From contig NC_083896.1 in assembly GCF_032452875.1 (NCBI RefSeq), forward strand, positions 930,001 through 994,000: a stretch of 64,000 nt of DNA, in the 5' to 3' direction. This DNA is from Bos javanicus. Taxonomy: Eukaryota; Chordata; Mammalia; Artiodactyla; Bovidae. Position 1 is the stretch's first letter; the number at the start of each line of letters is the position of its first letter. Under the pieces are notes generated by a model, which saw only the letters and a program-made list of their open reading frames with translations, searched no databases and was not told the DNA's origin. Below are positions 10,051 to 20,206 of the stretch, one piece after another. Position numbers and translations under genes: made by a program.

Positions 10051-10686
10051 AATGTTTAAATACACATGACAGCTATTCAGTAACTTCAGTAGAGAGGCTG
10101 AGGTGATGAGACTATCATGCTTGAATCAGAGGAGCAGGAAATTACAAATGGACATTAAACTTTAGGCAAAGTCATGGAACCTCAGAGCTCCGAGAGAAAT
10201 CAAAATCCAATTTTAATTGGATTGCCCACTTGATTTTCTATTCCTTCCCATTAAGAGACCATGCCAGTCTCCCATAGCCTGACTGAGGCCTGTGAGTCTA
10301 AGTGGGTGATCAAAGTAGACAAGTCAGCTGTTTGTGGAGTAAACTGGAGAGGAAGTTCCTAACATCCTTTTAAATAATAAATGAAAGAATAAATAAGAAA
10401 AGGCCTTGTATATATACTCTTAATTTCCTGTTTAATAATTATCTAGTTTAAAGACATATGAATCATATATGTGCGGTTTGTGCTTTAAAATACTGAATGA
10501 TAACTACTAAAAGAAAAATCATCACGAATTCTGAAGTTGTTTTTGATGTTGCATCTCCAGTGTCAATTCTGAAGACAAGCAGACAGGACTGCTTTTTAAT
10601 CATGAAGGACTGTACCTGTTTGTCTCTGCCCACTCCTGGAAGATCTTTCTAAAAATGCAGAAAAATAACTCAGAATAGGAGATGAA
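10051..10686. other. Unassigned sequence
   Basis: No named repeat and no exon-like signal. Confidence 0.35.
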
Positions 10687-10696
10687 GTCACAGAGC

Positions 10697-10961
10697 TGCT
10701 GCTGCTGCTGCTGCTAAGTCGCTTCAGTCGTGTCCGACTCTGTGCGACCCCATAGACGGCAGCCCATCAGGCTCCCCCGTCCCTGGGATTCTCAAGGCAA
10801 GAACACTGGAGTGGGTTGCCATTTCCTTCTCCAATGCATGAAAGTGAAGAGTGAAAGTGAAGCCACTCAGTCGTGTCCGACTCTTAGCAACCCCATGGAC
10901 TCCAGCCCACCAGGCTCCTCCATCCATGGGATTTTCCAGGCAAGAGTACTGGAGTGGGAAG
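10697..10961 (-). mobile_element. Bov-A2 dimeric SINE
   Basis: Near-complete inverted dimer starting with (CTG)n and containing the AAAGTGAAGAGTGAAAGTGA linker between monomers. Flanked by the exact 10-bp duplication GTCACAGAGC (10687-10696 and 10962-10971). Low divergence suggests a fairly young insertion. Confidence 0.93.
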
Positions 10962-10971
10962 GTCACAGAGC

Positions 10972-11590
10972 AGGAAGTGCCAATGTATTTTGGGAAGATG
11001 AAAAGCAGGGGCAAGTGTGGTGCCTAACTTTGTCAGAAGGGAGAAAGCTGAATTCTAAATATCTGCAGAGGAGGACACCAGCATGAATCCCATGGAATCC
11101 AGCCCTACAATCTAGAAAGGATTTACCTGGTTTGGAAGATAGGGGTGGAGGATAAACTGAAAAAATCTTGTGGTCCAAGCATCCATCTAGGATCTCTGCA
11201 TCCAGCCAGAAGACAATTTTAAAAAAAGACAGAGAGGATGGAGAATCACACATGAGAAGTTATACTGGGCCAGGTCCAGAAGTACCACACATCATGACGG
11301 CCTGTTGTTCCACTGGCCAGAAAGTAAGCACACGGCCACACCTTCCCGCAAAGGAAGCTGGGAAATGGAAGCTAGCTCTGTGTCAAGAAGGAAAAGGTTT
11401 TGGTGATCGTATAGCAGTTCCTGCCACAGGCTAAACTCTTCTAATTGATAGAGCAATGTATAATGTTCAAGCAAGGAACTTTACCAATTTCATTTCAGTT
11501 ATACCTTCTCAGTGCTATTATGGGTGCTCTCTGAACACTAGATCCTTTGGTAGAAGGATAAACCACAACTCACCCAAGACTGACTCTGTA
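10972..11590. other. Unassigned sequence with possible old repeat
   Basis: Around 11290-11380 the text resembles an old mammalian repeat (CACGGCCACACCTTCCCGC ... GCTGGGAAATGGAAG), but I cannot name it. The open frame at 11168-11434 has no family features. Confidence 0.3.
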
Positions 11591-11919
11591 TGTTTAACAA
11601 TAATGTTGTATAGTGTTTACCCTGTGCCAAGCATGGTTTTAAGTGTATAATAGAGATAAGGGAAAGATTTCACTGATGTAGTTATCAGCACAAACACAAA
11701 TATAAGCATAGCTCTAACTGAGTTCTGTACAGAGTTCTCTCATTATTTCCATTTTATGTTTATATACATAAAATTACTGAATCCTCACAGCAACATTGTG
11801 AGATAGATGTAATTATCCCCATTTTACAGAGGAGAAAACCGAGACCTGGAGAGGCAATCAGGTAACTGGCCCTGATCACTCAGCAAGTGGCAGAGCTGAA
11901 ATGAGAAATCAGCTGATCT
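11591..11919 (-). mobile_element. MIR
   Basis: CCTGTGCCAAGCATGGTTTTAAG, ATCCTCACAGCAACATTGTGAG and CCCCATTTTACAGAGGAG occur in the order of an inverted MIR, ending with the GGCAGAGCTG part. Confidence 0.75.
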
Positions 11920-12024
11920 GATTTCTATGCTCTATAGACTATAGACTCTATGCTCTATAGATCTATAGACTCTATGATTTCTATGCTCTATAGATCTATA
12001 GACTCTATGATCAGAGTCTATGCT
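11920..12024. repeat. CTATAG-rich ~33-bp tandem repeat with palindromes
   Basis: About three imperfect units of GATTTCTATGCTCTATAG followed by TAGACTCTAT-type sequence. The perfect 14-bp palindrome CTATAGATCTATAG occurs at 11955-11968 and 11988-12001, 33 bp apart. It sits at the end of the MIR. Confidence 0.8.
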
Positions 12025-12084
12025 TTTAAGTGGAAATACCTCCTCAAAGAGGACAATTAAGGACTTACTAGTCAGTGTTCCCTG

Positions 12085-12375
12085 GTGTAATGTGAGTGGG
12101 TAGCATTCACTGAGCATTTAATCTGCATCAGGCACCATCACATGATGTTTTGTGACTGGTACCTTTCTATTGATGAACAGGGATTTGCATATTGATGAAC
12201 AGGTACCTTGCATTCTCACCACAACCCTATGAGATATGAGTGTTATAGTCCTGTTATTATGATGCTCCCCATTTTGGAGATAAGGAAACTGAAACACAGG
12301 AAAAGGTAAGTAACTTATCCAAATGCATACAGCTAATTAAATGACGAAGCAAGGCTATTAGTGCCCAAAGGCTTT
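12085..12375 (-). mobile_element. MIR
   Basis: Inverted MIR: CTCACCACAACCCTATGAG, CCCCATTTTGGAGATAAGG, GTAAGTAACTTATCC. A second MIR in the same orientation within 500 bp of the first. Confidence 0.7.
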
Positions 12376-12404
12376 GTGCTATGCAACAGTGTAAGACATG
12401 AACA

Positions 12405-12743
12405 CTGGACTTCTCTGGTCATACAGTGGATAAGAATCTGCCTGCCAGTGTAGGGGACACAAGTTCAACCACTGGTCTGCGAAGATTCCACAAGTCACAA
12501 AGCAACTAAGCCTGTGTACTGCAAACACTGAGCCCGCGCTTTAGAGCCCATGAGCTGCAACCAATGAGCCGGGTGCACTACTGAGCCCACCTGCTGCAAC
12601 CCCTGAAGCCCATGCTCCTGAGTCCTGTGATCCCCGACCAGAGAAGCCACTGCAGTGAGAAGCCTGCACGCCACAACGGGAGAAAGCCCACGTGCAGCAA
12701 CAAGACCCAGCACAGTCAAAAATAAATATTATTTTTAAAAAAC
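12405..12743 (+). mobile_element. CHR-type SINE, long form
   Basis: Head GGACTTCTCTGG and body with repeated GAGCCC(A/G)(C/T)... units, tail CCCAGCACAGTCAAAAATAAA. Exact 11-bp duplication AGACATGAACA at 12394-12404 and 12744-12754. Confidence 0.92.
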
Positions 12744-12754
12744 AGACATGAACA

Positions 12755-13396
12755 TCATGAGAAACGTAGCAGAGAATCAACAGGGCATGGGGGGAGAAGA
12801 AGCTTGGACTGGACCCCAGGAAAACCACTTCTTTGGCTGCGCATTTAGACTGTATTTTTAGAGGGATGGAACTGGACATATGGGAGAACTCTGTATAGAA
12901 CTCAGAGCTATGGGTCCATCTGTGTTTGTGCTAAGAATTATAGGAGTGAAGCCTTTCTTTTATCTCTGTGAAGTCCCTCTCGGCATTGTGACCAGTATCT
13001 GGACAGAGAGAAATGGGCCACTGCAGTCAGGGTTCTGGTGACCAGAGAGGCAGACGCAATGAGCACATCGCTCCATGACATACTAATGCGACCAGTGTTT
13101 GTGAGCATGCCTCGGGTTCCACATGCCACACGGGAGCATGTGAGTGTGTGGGAAATACTCATCAGCAAATGAAACAATTACACACACTCAAGTTAGAGTT
13201 CTACATGTCCATCTATTAGTTAATTGTAAGACCTCAGGCAATTTTTTAATTCTCTCTGAAGCTCAGGTTTCTCCTTGGTAAAATAATGCTTCTCTTACAG
13301 GGTTATTATATTAAATGTATATGAAACTTATTTATAAATCAGAAGCTTAATTCAAGAATATAAGTTAGTGCATATATACGTATATAATACATATAT
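12755..13396. other. Unassigned sequence
   Basis: No recognised repeat. The end is AT-rich (TATATACGTATATAATACAT near 13373). Confidence 0.35.
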
Positions 13397-13470
13397 ATTT
13401 GTTGTTCGGTCACTAAGTCGTGTCCAGCTCTCTGTGCCCCATGAACTGCAGCATGCCAGGCTTCCAGATT
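13397..13470 (-). mobile_element. BovB / Bov-A terminal fragment
   Basis: GTTGTTCGGTCACTAAGTCG ... GAACTGCAGCATGCCAGGC is ~75 bp of the inverted BovB terminus. Confidence 0.7.
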
Positions 13471-13487
13471 TGAGGCCTGAACTTTCC

Positions 13488-13682
13488 TGGTGGCTCAGAC
13501 GGTAAAGAGTCTGCCTGTAATGCGGGAGACCCGGGTTTGATCCCTGGGTCAGGAAGATCCCCTGGAGGAGGGCATGGCTGCCCACTCCAGTATTCCTGCC
13601 TGGACAATCCCATAGACAGAAGAGCCTGGCGGGCTACAGCCCATGGGGTCACAAAGAATCGGACATGACTGAGCGACTAACA
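13488..13682 (+). mobile_element. Bov-tA SINE
   Basis: Head ACTTTCCTGGTGGCTCAGAC, B-box GGTTTGATCCC, Bov-A end ATGACTGAGCGACTAACAC. Well preserved. Confidence 0.92.
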
Positions 13683-14339
13683 CTTTGAAGACTACCCTCC
13701 CCATGGAGGCCAGCACGTCTGGACACTCTCTGCAGGGAGGAGCGGTGCAGGGAGGCCAGAGAGCCCAGCATCGGTGCTGGTGGAACAGCCCAAGATCAGA
13801 AGGTCATCTGGATACCAGAAGAGCACACAGGGAGAACTGTGAACTCTCTCTCGGTTCCCTGCTCTTTGGAAAGCTGGTTCTTCTTTTATCCTGTTTCCTC
13901 ATCTGAATAATGAGGAAAAAATAAAACCGTCCTGACAGTCCCCTGGCACTGCCAGAAAGCCAGTGTAGGCTCCACACAGCAAAGCACTTGGCTGCCCAGG
14001 TAAGTTACCAACTAGGCCTTGGGAGCCAGGTATCTGAGCATTGAATCACTTGGTTTTGCAGCACCCTGGGGGTCACTGTGTAGAAAACATTAAACTTGAT
14101 GACCAGAGAGAAATGAGCTCTCACGGCGGAGAGGGCTGGCAGCAAGGCCAGAGACAAGAGGGCTTTCTCCCTCAGCCGTGCCACGCACTGCCCGGGAAAG
14201 CACGAATGGACTGGGGGCAGAGCTGTTTTGGTCTCGTCCTACTGGGCAGCTGGGTAACCAGATTCCCAGCACCTAGCCCCACGTGGCTACACTTCCTCCG
14301 TATCGTGCTGTGTCAATATCACAGCTCTGGGGGCCGGAG
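13683..14339. other. Unassigned, GC rising toward a CpG-rich segment
   Basis: Single-copy-looking sequence free of recognisable SINEs or LINEs, leading into the CpG-rich block. No splice-bounded open frame stands out. Confidence 0.4.
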
Positions 14340-14406
14340 AAATGGTTGAGAAACGGGGAGAAGACCCCCTTGACTGTCCATTTCGTTTCCTTGGCGGGCT
14401 GGGGGA

Positions 14407-14416
14407 CCAAATATGG
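14407..14416. promoter_or_regulatory. CArG box CCAAATATGG (candidate SRF site)
   Basis: Perfect CC(A/T)6GG. SRF binds this consensus; a match alone does not prove occupancy. It lies 70-103 bp before the E-box group, an arrangement seen in some muscle and immediate-early promoters. Confidence 0.45.
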
Positions 14417-14485
14417 CTAGAAAACCGAAGCACAGCCAGCGCCCCCCGCCCTCTCCCCGCCATGCGCATCTGTGTGAGCCGCAGT

Positions 14486-14519
14486 CAGCTGACAGCTGGG
14501 GTCTGCGGTAGGGCAGCTG
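14486..14519. promoter_or_regulatory. Cluster of three CAGCTG E-boxes
   Basis: CAGCTG at 14486-14491, 14493-14498 and 14514-14519. CAGCTG is a preferred site of myogenic and related bHLH factors. Three in 34 bp is denser than expected by chance. Confidence 0.45.
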
Positions 14520-14900
14520 GACTGCGAAGAGCTGGCGAGGCCAGGCCCGCCCCCCGCCCCCCGCGCCCGCTCAGTCACCCGGCCTTCTCCCATGAGTCCA
14601 CGCGGGGCTGGCGGCCTCCCTGCCCGCCCATGTCCCGCACCCTCCTCCGTCTCAGCGGAAACACAGGGGCCAGGAAGCCCTTCAGAAGTTGTCAGGGGTG
14701 ACCCGGGGAGAGGAGTCCCGCGCAGAAAGTGCAAACGCCTTCGTGGCGGGTGGCTGCGCCCTTCCCCTGGGGCCCCTGCAGCAGAGGTAGGGCTGACTTT
14801 TACTGGGGGATCTGAGCCGTTTTGCCCAGACTAGGGGAGAGGAGAGAGACCTGGGGTCGGACGGAAGGAGGGGAGCCCTCCGCCTCTCGGTGCTGAGGGG

Positions 14901-15336
14901 CTGCAGAAGGGCCCGGAAAAGCCTTCGGGCTCTAAAGAGACTAGCTGCTTCCTCACAGGGCCTTCAGGGAAGAGGAAGTGAGGGCTGGGATTAAATGCAT
15001 TAACTCGGGGGCCTGGGACTTACTGTGGTCCAGCATCTGCCAAGTGTTCATGTCGTGCCTCCTGGAAGGAAGAAGGATCCAGATCTCACCCAGAAACTGC
15101 CAGCAGCTGAGCTGGAAGATTCTGTGGAGCCCCAGCACTGCTGCTGCAGGCCTGGCCAGGCCAGGGTGCCTAGCGGGGCGCGGGGGAGCGGAGGGGGTGC
15201 GGGGGGAGCAGCCACGGTGCCTGCCCCCAACCTCCACTGAACAGGTACTGGGCGAATGGCTATGTTGTATGTTTCTGCTGGAGACTGGCGGATCTCCAAT
15301 CTGCAGGACTGGTGCTGAGAGCCAGTGCCCATAGCC
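14901..15336. other. GC-rich unassigned sequence after the CpG segment
   Basis: TTCCTCACAG at 14950-14959 resembles a splice acceptor, and GAACAG|GTACTG near 15240-15251 resembles a donor, which could bound a plus-strand exon of ~285 bp. The frame at 14978-15334 is open across it but matches no family I know. Confidence 0.3.
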
Positions 15337-15346
15337 TGGAGCTGCA

Positions 15347-15574
15347 TGCGTACATGCTACGTATGTCACTTCCATCATGTCAGGCTCTTTGCGACCCCAT
15401 GGACTGAAGGCCACCAGGCTCCTCTGTCCATGGGATTTCCCAGGCAAAAATAGTGCAGTGGGTTGCCATGTCCTCCTACAGGGGATCTTCCCAGCCCAGG
15501 GATCGAATCCACATCTCTTATGTCTCCTGTATGGACAGGTGGGTCTTCACCACTAGTGCCACCTGGGGAGCCCT
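15347..15574 (-). mobile_element. Bov-tA SINE
   Basis: Inverted SINE with the exact 10-bp duplication TGGAGCTGCA at 15337-15346 and 15575-15584. Confidence 0.92.
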
Positions 15575-15584
15575 TGGAGCTGCA

Positions 15585-16109
15585 CAGCTGGTGTAAAAAC
15601 TCAGTGTGACAACCATGCTGTCCAAACCCAGACTTAGCGTGTCATTGTCTGGCATGTACGAATATGATGCTCTGGGGAGCACGAAGCAGATTATCTGATG
15701 TGAAGTCTGTGGTCAAAGAACTCAAGGGCTTGTGACTGTCCCACCTGCTGAGGCCACAAGCTATGGAGACCAACAGACTCGGAAGACGAGCTCCCCCGCT
15801 ACCAGCTCTTGGGTTTCTCTGAGCCTCAGAATGTCCAGCAGCAAATGAATAACAAATAAATAGGTATGATCATGATGTTTCTGTCACTAGGCTATTGAAA
15901 GATCAAGTGAGGCAATGCCTATGAACAGGACTGCAATGATTTTGTTGTGATTTCCAACTACCTAGCAGTAAAACTTTGAACATGTAAAGTCAACTCCCCA
16001 GGGCTCTGCTGCCTAGAAAAGGAAGGGACTAAATTTCCAATAGTTCTTAGCAGTTCTAACACTCTCAGCCCAAGGGAATGATTGACTTCTTGCAGTTTTA
16101 ATTAAGTGC
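15585..16109. other. Unassigned sequence
   Basis: No repeat family or exon signal recognised. Confidence 0.35.
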
Positions 16110-16950
16110 TGTCGACTGAAAAAATGTACAGCTTAAAATTTGAGAGTCATGTTTTATTTGGTGGACAAAACTGAGGACTTAAGCCCAAGACACAGCTTCT
16201 CAGATAGCTCAGACAGACTGTACCAACGAGGCAAGGAAACGATCCAGGATGTATAGCAGTTTTTGCAACATAGACCAGGTGCCAAGTTGCTTCAGTTGTG
16301 TCTGACTCTTTGCAACTCGCATGGACTGTAGCCCGCCAGGCTCCTCTGTCCGTGGGGTTATCCAGGCAAGACTACTGGAGTGGTTGCCATGCCCTCCTCC
16401 AGGGGATCTTCCTGACCCAGGGATTGAATCCATGTCTCCTGCATTGGCAGGTGGCTTCTTTACCACTGAGCCACTTGGGAAATCAGAACATCAAAAGATC
16501 ACTGTTAATGAAAGAAAAGTAGGCATCTTAAGTTAAGGGATCTAGCTTTTTCTATGCATGGGAAGAAGCAAAGTCTGGGCTCACTGGAGTCATTCCTTTG
16601 ATAGGCACCTCAGCTATCTGGGGTCAGTATCCTGCGCTGCTTCTTCTGAGTGTCCTCAGGGTACATCGTCAGGATGTACAGTGGCTGCAGTGGCTGACTG
16701 TCGGATGGGGAGCACACCCTGCCTCCATCCTGAGTTCCCTGAGGGCTCGTTGTCAGGGCGGCTGTAACATGATGGCGTGACGGCTGAGGCTTCCTTTGTT
16801 TACTGATACGGCTTTTGCAGTCATGCCAACCTTGGGTGCTGCATGGTCCCCCTGGCCAAAAGTGGCCAGTCTCAACCCCTTCTCCTCTTCCTAAGAAGAT
16901 CTGCAGTTTCCCTGCAGTCACCCCTGGAGAGTGAGCATAACTATATTCAT
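16110..16950 (-). mobile_element. Probable artiodactyl ERV LTR, interrupted
   Basis: The lower end is TGTCGACTGAAAAAATG, with an inverted AATAAA near 16154 (TTTTATTTGG on the plus strand), consistent with a minus-strand LTR 3' end. GCTCACTGGAGTCATTCC and ACCTCAGCTATCTGGGG match a repeat I remember from cattle. The upper boundary is unclear. Interrupted by the SINE at 16275. Confidence 0.5.
16275..16487 (-). mobile_element. Bov-tA SINE
   Basis: Inverted Bov-tA from GTTGCTTCAGTTGTGTCTG to CCACTGAGCCACTTGGGAAA, nested in the LTR-like block. Confidence 0.9.
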
Positions 16951-17117
16951 TACTGTAAGAGCTGGGACAACCAGGTGTCCAGGAGCAATGGGGACTGTTG
17001 GCTTTGCCTCCTTTTACAGGCTGTAGGAAGGCTCACCAGCCTTGAATTCCCAGTTCCTAATCACCTGCCCTAGCTGGGAATAGCTAGAAGTGGACAAGAG
17101 CAGACTTACATTTGAGG

Positions 17118-17240
17118 ATCGGCACTGCCGTTTACAGGCTGGGAGAGCCTGCAATACTGTTTAACTTCTATACGCCTGTTTCCTCTCAGAGTCATGGAGT
17201 TGTTACATCATGAGGATGTTTGAAATGACATCTATGATGT
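17118..17240 (+). mobile_element. MIR
   Basis: GGCACTGCCGTTTACAGGC, CTGTTTCCTCTCAGAGTCATG and CATCATGAGGATG follow the sense MIR core with substitutions. Confidence 0.5.
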
Positions 17241-17613
17241 GTCTGAACAAGTGGCAGCAGTCGCGTGTGTGTTATTGTTGCCCAGGATACAGCATAGTTT
17301 TCCTGTAAGTGTTAAAAAAATTTTTATTATCACCTCTCTTAGTGATCATAATGGGAGTGAGGTTAGCAGTTTCAGTCTCCTTCATCCAAACAGAGGAGCC
17401 AGAGGCAGTTCCCCACATTCAGGCATCAACCTTCTGCAGCCTCGAAATTGGATATCAAACAGAAATGAGAACCCACGCGTCATTATCCTGGCCTAAACCA
17501 TTGTGCATGAATAACTTTAACTCTTCAGGGGGAATAGGAAGCTCAGATTGGATATCTCTCAGTTTTGTGCCCAAAAAAGACCTGGCTTTGCTGATTGCTC
17601 CAGGTCCCTCAAC
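17241..17613. other. Unassigned sequence
   Basis: An open frame at 17309-17782 runs through here into the pyrimidine tract; I see no domain or splice support. Confidence 0.3.
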
Positions 17614-17688
17614 TGCCCTCCCCCTCTCCTCCCCCCTCCTCCCCGCTTCCCCCTTCCCACCTTTCCTCCTCTCCCTGCCCTCCCTCCT
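17614..17688 (+). repeat. Polypyrimidine tract (75 bp)
   Basis: Almost unbroken C/T with a few purines (CCCCCTCTCCTCCCCCCTCC and following). It could form triplex DNA and explains the Lys/Arg/Glu-rich frame on the minus strand (17455-17721). Confidence 0.8.
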
Positions 17689-18169
17689 GGGGAAAGCGTC
17701 ATTCACAGCACGAGGTCTCATGTCTGGCAGCCAGGTAGTGACTGAGGTGCTATTCAGGAGTCAGTTAACAATCTCAGGGTGAATCTGAGTGGAGAACGGA
17801 CACAAAGGGAAAGTGCCATCTTAGCAAAACAGGAAGCCCTTCCTGAGTCACAGAGGAACATCCTGGGCAGCTTCTCAGCAGTCTTCACTCAGCAAAGGAG
17901 AGCCTGAACTTCCTCCAGTCCCATTTCTGCTCAGCAGGAAAAAGAAAAAAAAAAAAAAGCATCATTATGCAGAGGAAAAAACAAGATGCAAAACCTTTCC
18001 TCTTTCCTTGTGCCTCCATCTTGGCCTCTCAGAAATCACCAGGCCCAGTAACCTCAGTTGACAGCGACAGTCAGAGTGGAAATCTCTACATAAATAAAAT
18101 GAGAGGCCAAGATGATCCTGAGCTCCCTTAGTTCTTCTTTTCCAGCTCCCACACAGGGACAGCCTTGTG
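17689..18169. other. Unassigned sequence
   Basis: Contains an A-run at 17939-17958. No named element. Confidence 0.35.
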
Positions 18170-18345
18170 TGGGAACACTTTGAAAATATTATTTTCATAC
18201 CCTCTACAATCTCATAAGGTGAGTGCTATTGTCAGTCCCATTTTACAGGCAAAGAAATTGAGGCAAGAGATGTAAGACAACTTACCCAGGGTCACAGAGC
18301 CGCCAAGTGACGAAGCCAGGGTTTGGATCGGGATGTAGTTCATAA
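18170..18345 (-). mobile_element. MIR
   Basis: CCCATTTTACAGGCAAAGAAA, CTTACCCAGGGTCACAGAGC and the GCCAGGGTTTGGATC end form a clear inverted MIR. Confidence 0.8.
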
Positions 18346-18416
18346 TCACATGGGGAATTCCTCTGAGGGTGAATGAAAGGAACTGAACAGGGTAATAACA
18401 AGTTCCTAAACATTAC

Positions 18417-18643
18417 ATAGGCTTCCCAGGTAGCTCAGTGGTGAAGAATCTGCAGGTTCCATCCCTAGGTCAGGAAGATCCCCTGAAGAAGGGCATAGCA
18501 GCCCACCCCAGTATTCTTCCCGGGAAAACCCCATGGACAGAGGAGCCTGGCGGGCTGCAGTCCAGGGAGCCACAAAGAGTCAGACACGAAAAAAAAAAAA
18601 AAAAGAGTCAGACACGATCAATCGACCGAGCACTCATGCATGC
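18417..18643 (+). mobile_element. Bov-tA SINE with duplicated 3' end
   Basis: Flanked by the exact 9-bp duplication AAACATTAC (18408-18416 and 18644-18652). The 16-bp AAAGAGTCAGACACGA occurs twice (18574-18589 and 18602-18617), separated by a poly-A run. Both copies lie inside the duplication, so the structure arose within the element. Confidence 0.9.
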
Positions 18644-18654
18644 AAACATTACGT

Positions 18655-18785
18655 TAACTACTCCAATCCTTTAAAGAAAGCCTATTGAACATCTCCTAGA
18701 GCCAGGTGCTTTCACACTGATTTTACTTTAGTCCATGCGCCACCACCTGTAAGATCAATGTTTTCTCTGTTTTACGGAAGAAGGC
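18655..18785 (-). mobile_element. MIR fragment
   Basis: GAGCCAGGTGCTTTCACAC and CTGTTTTACGGAAGAAGGC resemble the inverted MIR end and core. Confidence 0.4.
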
Positions 18786-19309
18786 TCCCCAGTTGCCCCA
18801 CCCACTGGGGGCAGAGCCGGGTGTGGCTTCTGGCTCGAGGATGAGGCCCCCTCTCCTGACTCCCCAGCGGCTGGGGCAGGCATCGTCCTGGAGTGGGTTG
18901 TTTCTCTGTTCCTTCCAGGGAGGCTTCACCGTGTGCTCGGAGACGGGCTCAGGTGCACAGGCCTGCTGCTCTTGGCCTGGGCTACCGCAGCCATCGCCAC
19001 CCGCCTGTGGTACTTTCCCAAAGGGCGGGTGCTGGCCCGCCAAAATCACAGACTTGGTCTGGTTTCTCCATGGCTTTCTTGGAGCTGGACTCTTGGTAAG
19101 AATGAGGTTTACCTACCTTACCTCCTCCAGAAGAAAGATGTTCCTGAACAACCTTCAAATCACAGAGCAGTTCATCTCCTCTTGGGGCCCCCGCCCTGGG
19201 CCCCCTGGCATGGCCGACTGCCCGCCTCTGTGCCCACAACATCGGAGACATAAACGCCCTTGTCACTGGCTCATCCTACTGCAAATGTCTCTGTATGCGC
19301 CTGCCTCCC
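18786..19309. other. Unassigned GC-rich sequence
   Basis: Several overlapping frames are open here (222 codons at 18793-19461, 106 at 18933-19253). The longest runs into L2 and MER1 sequence, so it is not a real reading frame. Confidence 0.35.
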
Positions 19310-19620
19310 ACATTCGCTGTGAGCTCCTTAAGAACACAGCCCAAGTCTCCTTCACCTTTGCCTCTAAAGCAGCGGTCCCCCTTTTGGGGATCAAGGGCTG
19401 GTTTTGTAGAAGACAGTTTTTCCACAGGCTGGGGACAAGCAAGGGGATGGTTTGGGGATGATTCAAGAGCTTTACTTTTATTGTGCACTTTATTCCTATT
19501 GTTATTACATCAGCTCCACTTCAGCTCATCAGGCATTAGATCCCAGAGGTTGGGGACCTCTGCTGTAATGTATGTACCTAGCAAAGTGCTGGCTTAGACT
19601 GGAGCTTATTATGTGATCAT
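19310..19620 (+). mobile_element. L2 fragment split by MER1
   Basis: TGTGAGCTCCTTAAGAACAC before and CCTAGCAAAGTGCTGGC after the DNA transposon fit consecutive parts of the L2 3' end. Confidence 0.5.
19370..19562. mobile_element. MER1-like hAT-Charlie DNA transposon
   Basis: Ends CAGCGGTCCCCCTTTTGGGG and AGGTTGGGGACCTCTG are inverted repeats of the MER1/Charlie3 group, and the interior has CATCAGGCATTAGATCCCAG. The flanking 8-mers CTCTAAAG and CTGTAATG match at 6 of 8, as for an aged hAT duplication. Confidence 0.75.
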
Positions 19621-19734
19621 TATAAAAGATATTTCACAAAAAGCACAAAGCAGGTTCATCAGATTTCAAGAGAGTCATCTCAAAAAATAAACTGTGTAGC
19701 TCCCATCAAAGCTTCCCTAGGCTAGATTATGGGA

Positions 19735-19936
19735 TTGGCAAACTTCCTCTCAGGAAGGCCAGACAGTGATTATATTTCCAGTTTTGCAGGCCACATGGTC
19801 TCTTGTTTCAACTATTCAACGCTGCCACCATAGGGCAAAAAGCATCTATTGATAATATGTAAACAAATGGGTGGAGCTGAGTTCCAGTAAAACTTTATTT
19901 ATAAAAACAAGCAACCTGCTGGATTTAGCCTACAAG
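19735..19936 (+). mobile_element. hAT-Charlie-type non-autonomous DNA transposon
   Basis: GGCAAACTTCCTCTCAGGAAGG, CAGGCCACATGGTCTC, TTCAACTATTCAACGC and AAAACTTTATTTATAAAAAC follow a widespread mammalian DNA transposon in order. I do not recall its exact name. Confidence 0.6.
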
Positions 19937-20077
19937 TAATTAGCTGCCCCCTGAGGTAAATACTGAGTGTTTTTCCTTCCTCTCCACCTGTATTTTCATC
20001 TGGCTCCTCTCCCAGGCATCCAGGGTCCCTTAGGAAAAGATTATGTGTTGATGTGAGATCCCAGTGCCAGGCACTGG

Positions 20078-20206
20078 AACTTCCCTGGCGGTCCAGTGGT
20101 TAAGACTCTGCACTTCCAGTGCAAGGATCACAGGTTCAGTCCCTGGTTGTGGAACTAAGATGCCACATGCTGTGTGGTGTGACCCCCTACCCCCCAAAAA
20201 ATGCCA
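20078..20206 (+). mobile_element. CHR-type SINE, short form
   Basis: GGAACTTCCCTGGCGGTCCAG head with the short CHR body ending TGTGTGGTGTGACCCCC and an A-run. Confidence 0.88.

Larger units (their letters stand above)
14340..14900. promoter_or_regulatory. CpG-rich promoter-like segment 1
   Basis: GC-rich with many CpGs, for example CCCCGCCATGCGCATC near 14456 and CCCCGCGCCCGCTCAGTCACC near 14559, in otherwise CpG-poor DNA. It is free of recognisable repeats and carries one CArG box and three CAGCTG E-boxes. I see no TATA box with a clear initiator. Overlapping GC-rich open frames on both strands look like composition effects. I cannot tell which gene, if any, it serves; a distal enhancer is an alternative. 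Confidence 0.5.

Noticed and set aside
14959..15245. Confident exon between TTCCTCACAG and GAACAG|GTACTG
   Set aside because: Splice-like ends and an open frame are present, but the protein text is unrecognisable and GC-rich. Kept only as a note on the unassigned region.
18793..19461. 222-codon plus-strand frame
   Set aside because: Runs from GC-rich unassigned DNA into L2 and MER1 sequence, with a competing open frame beside it.
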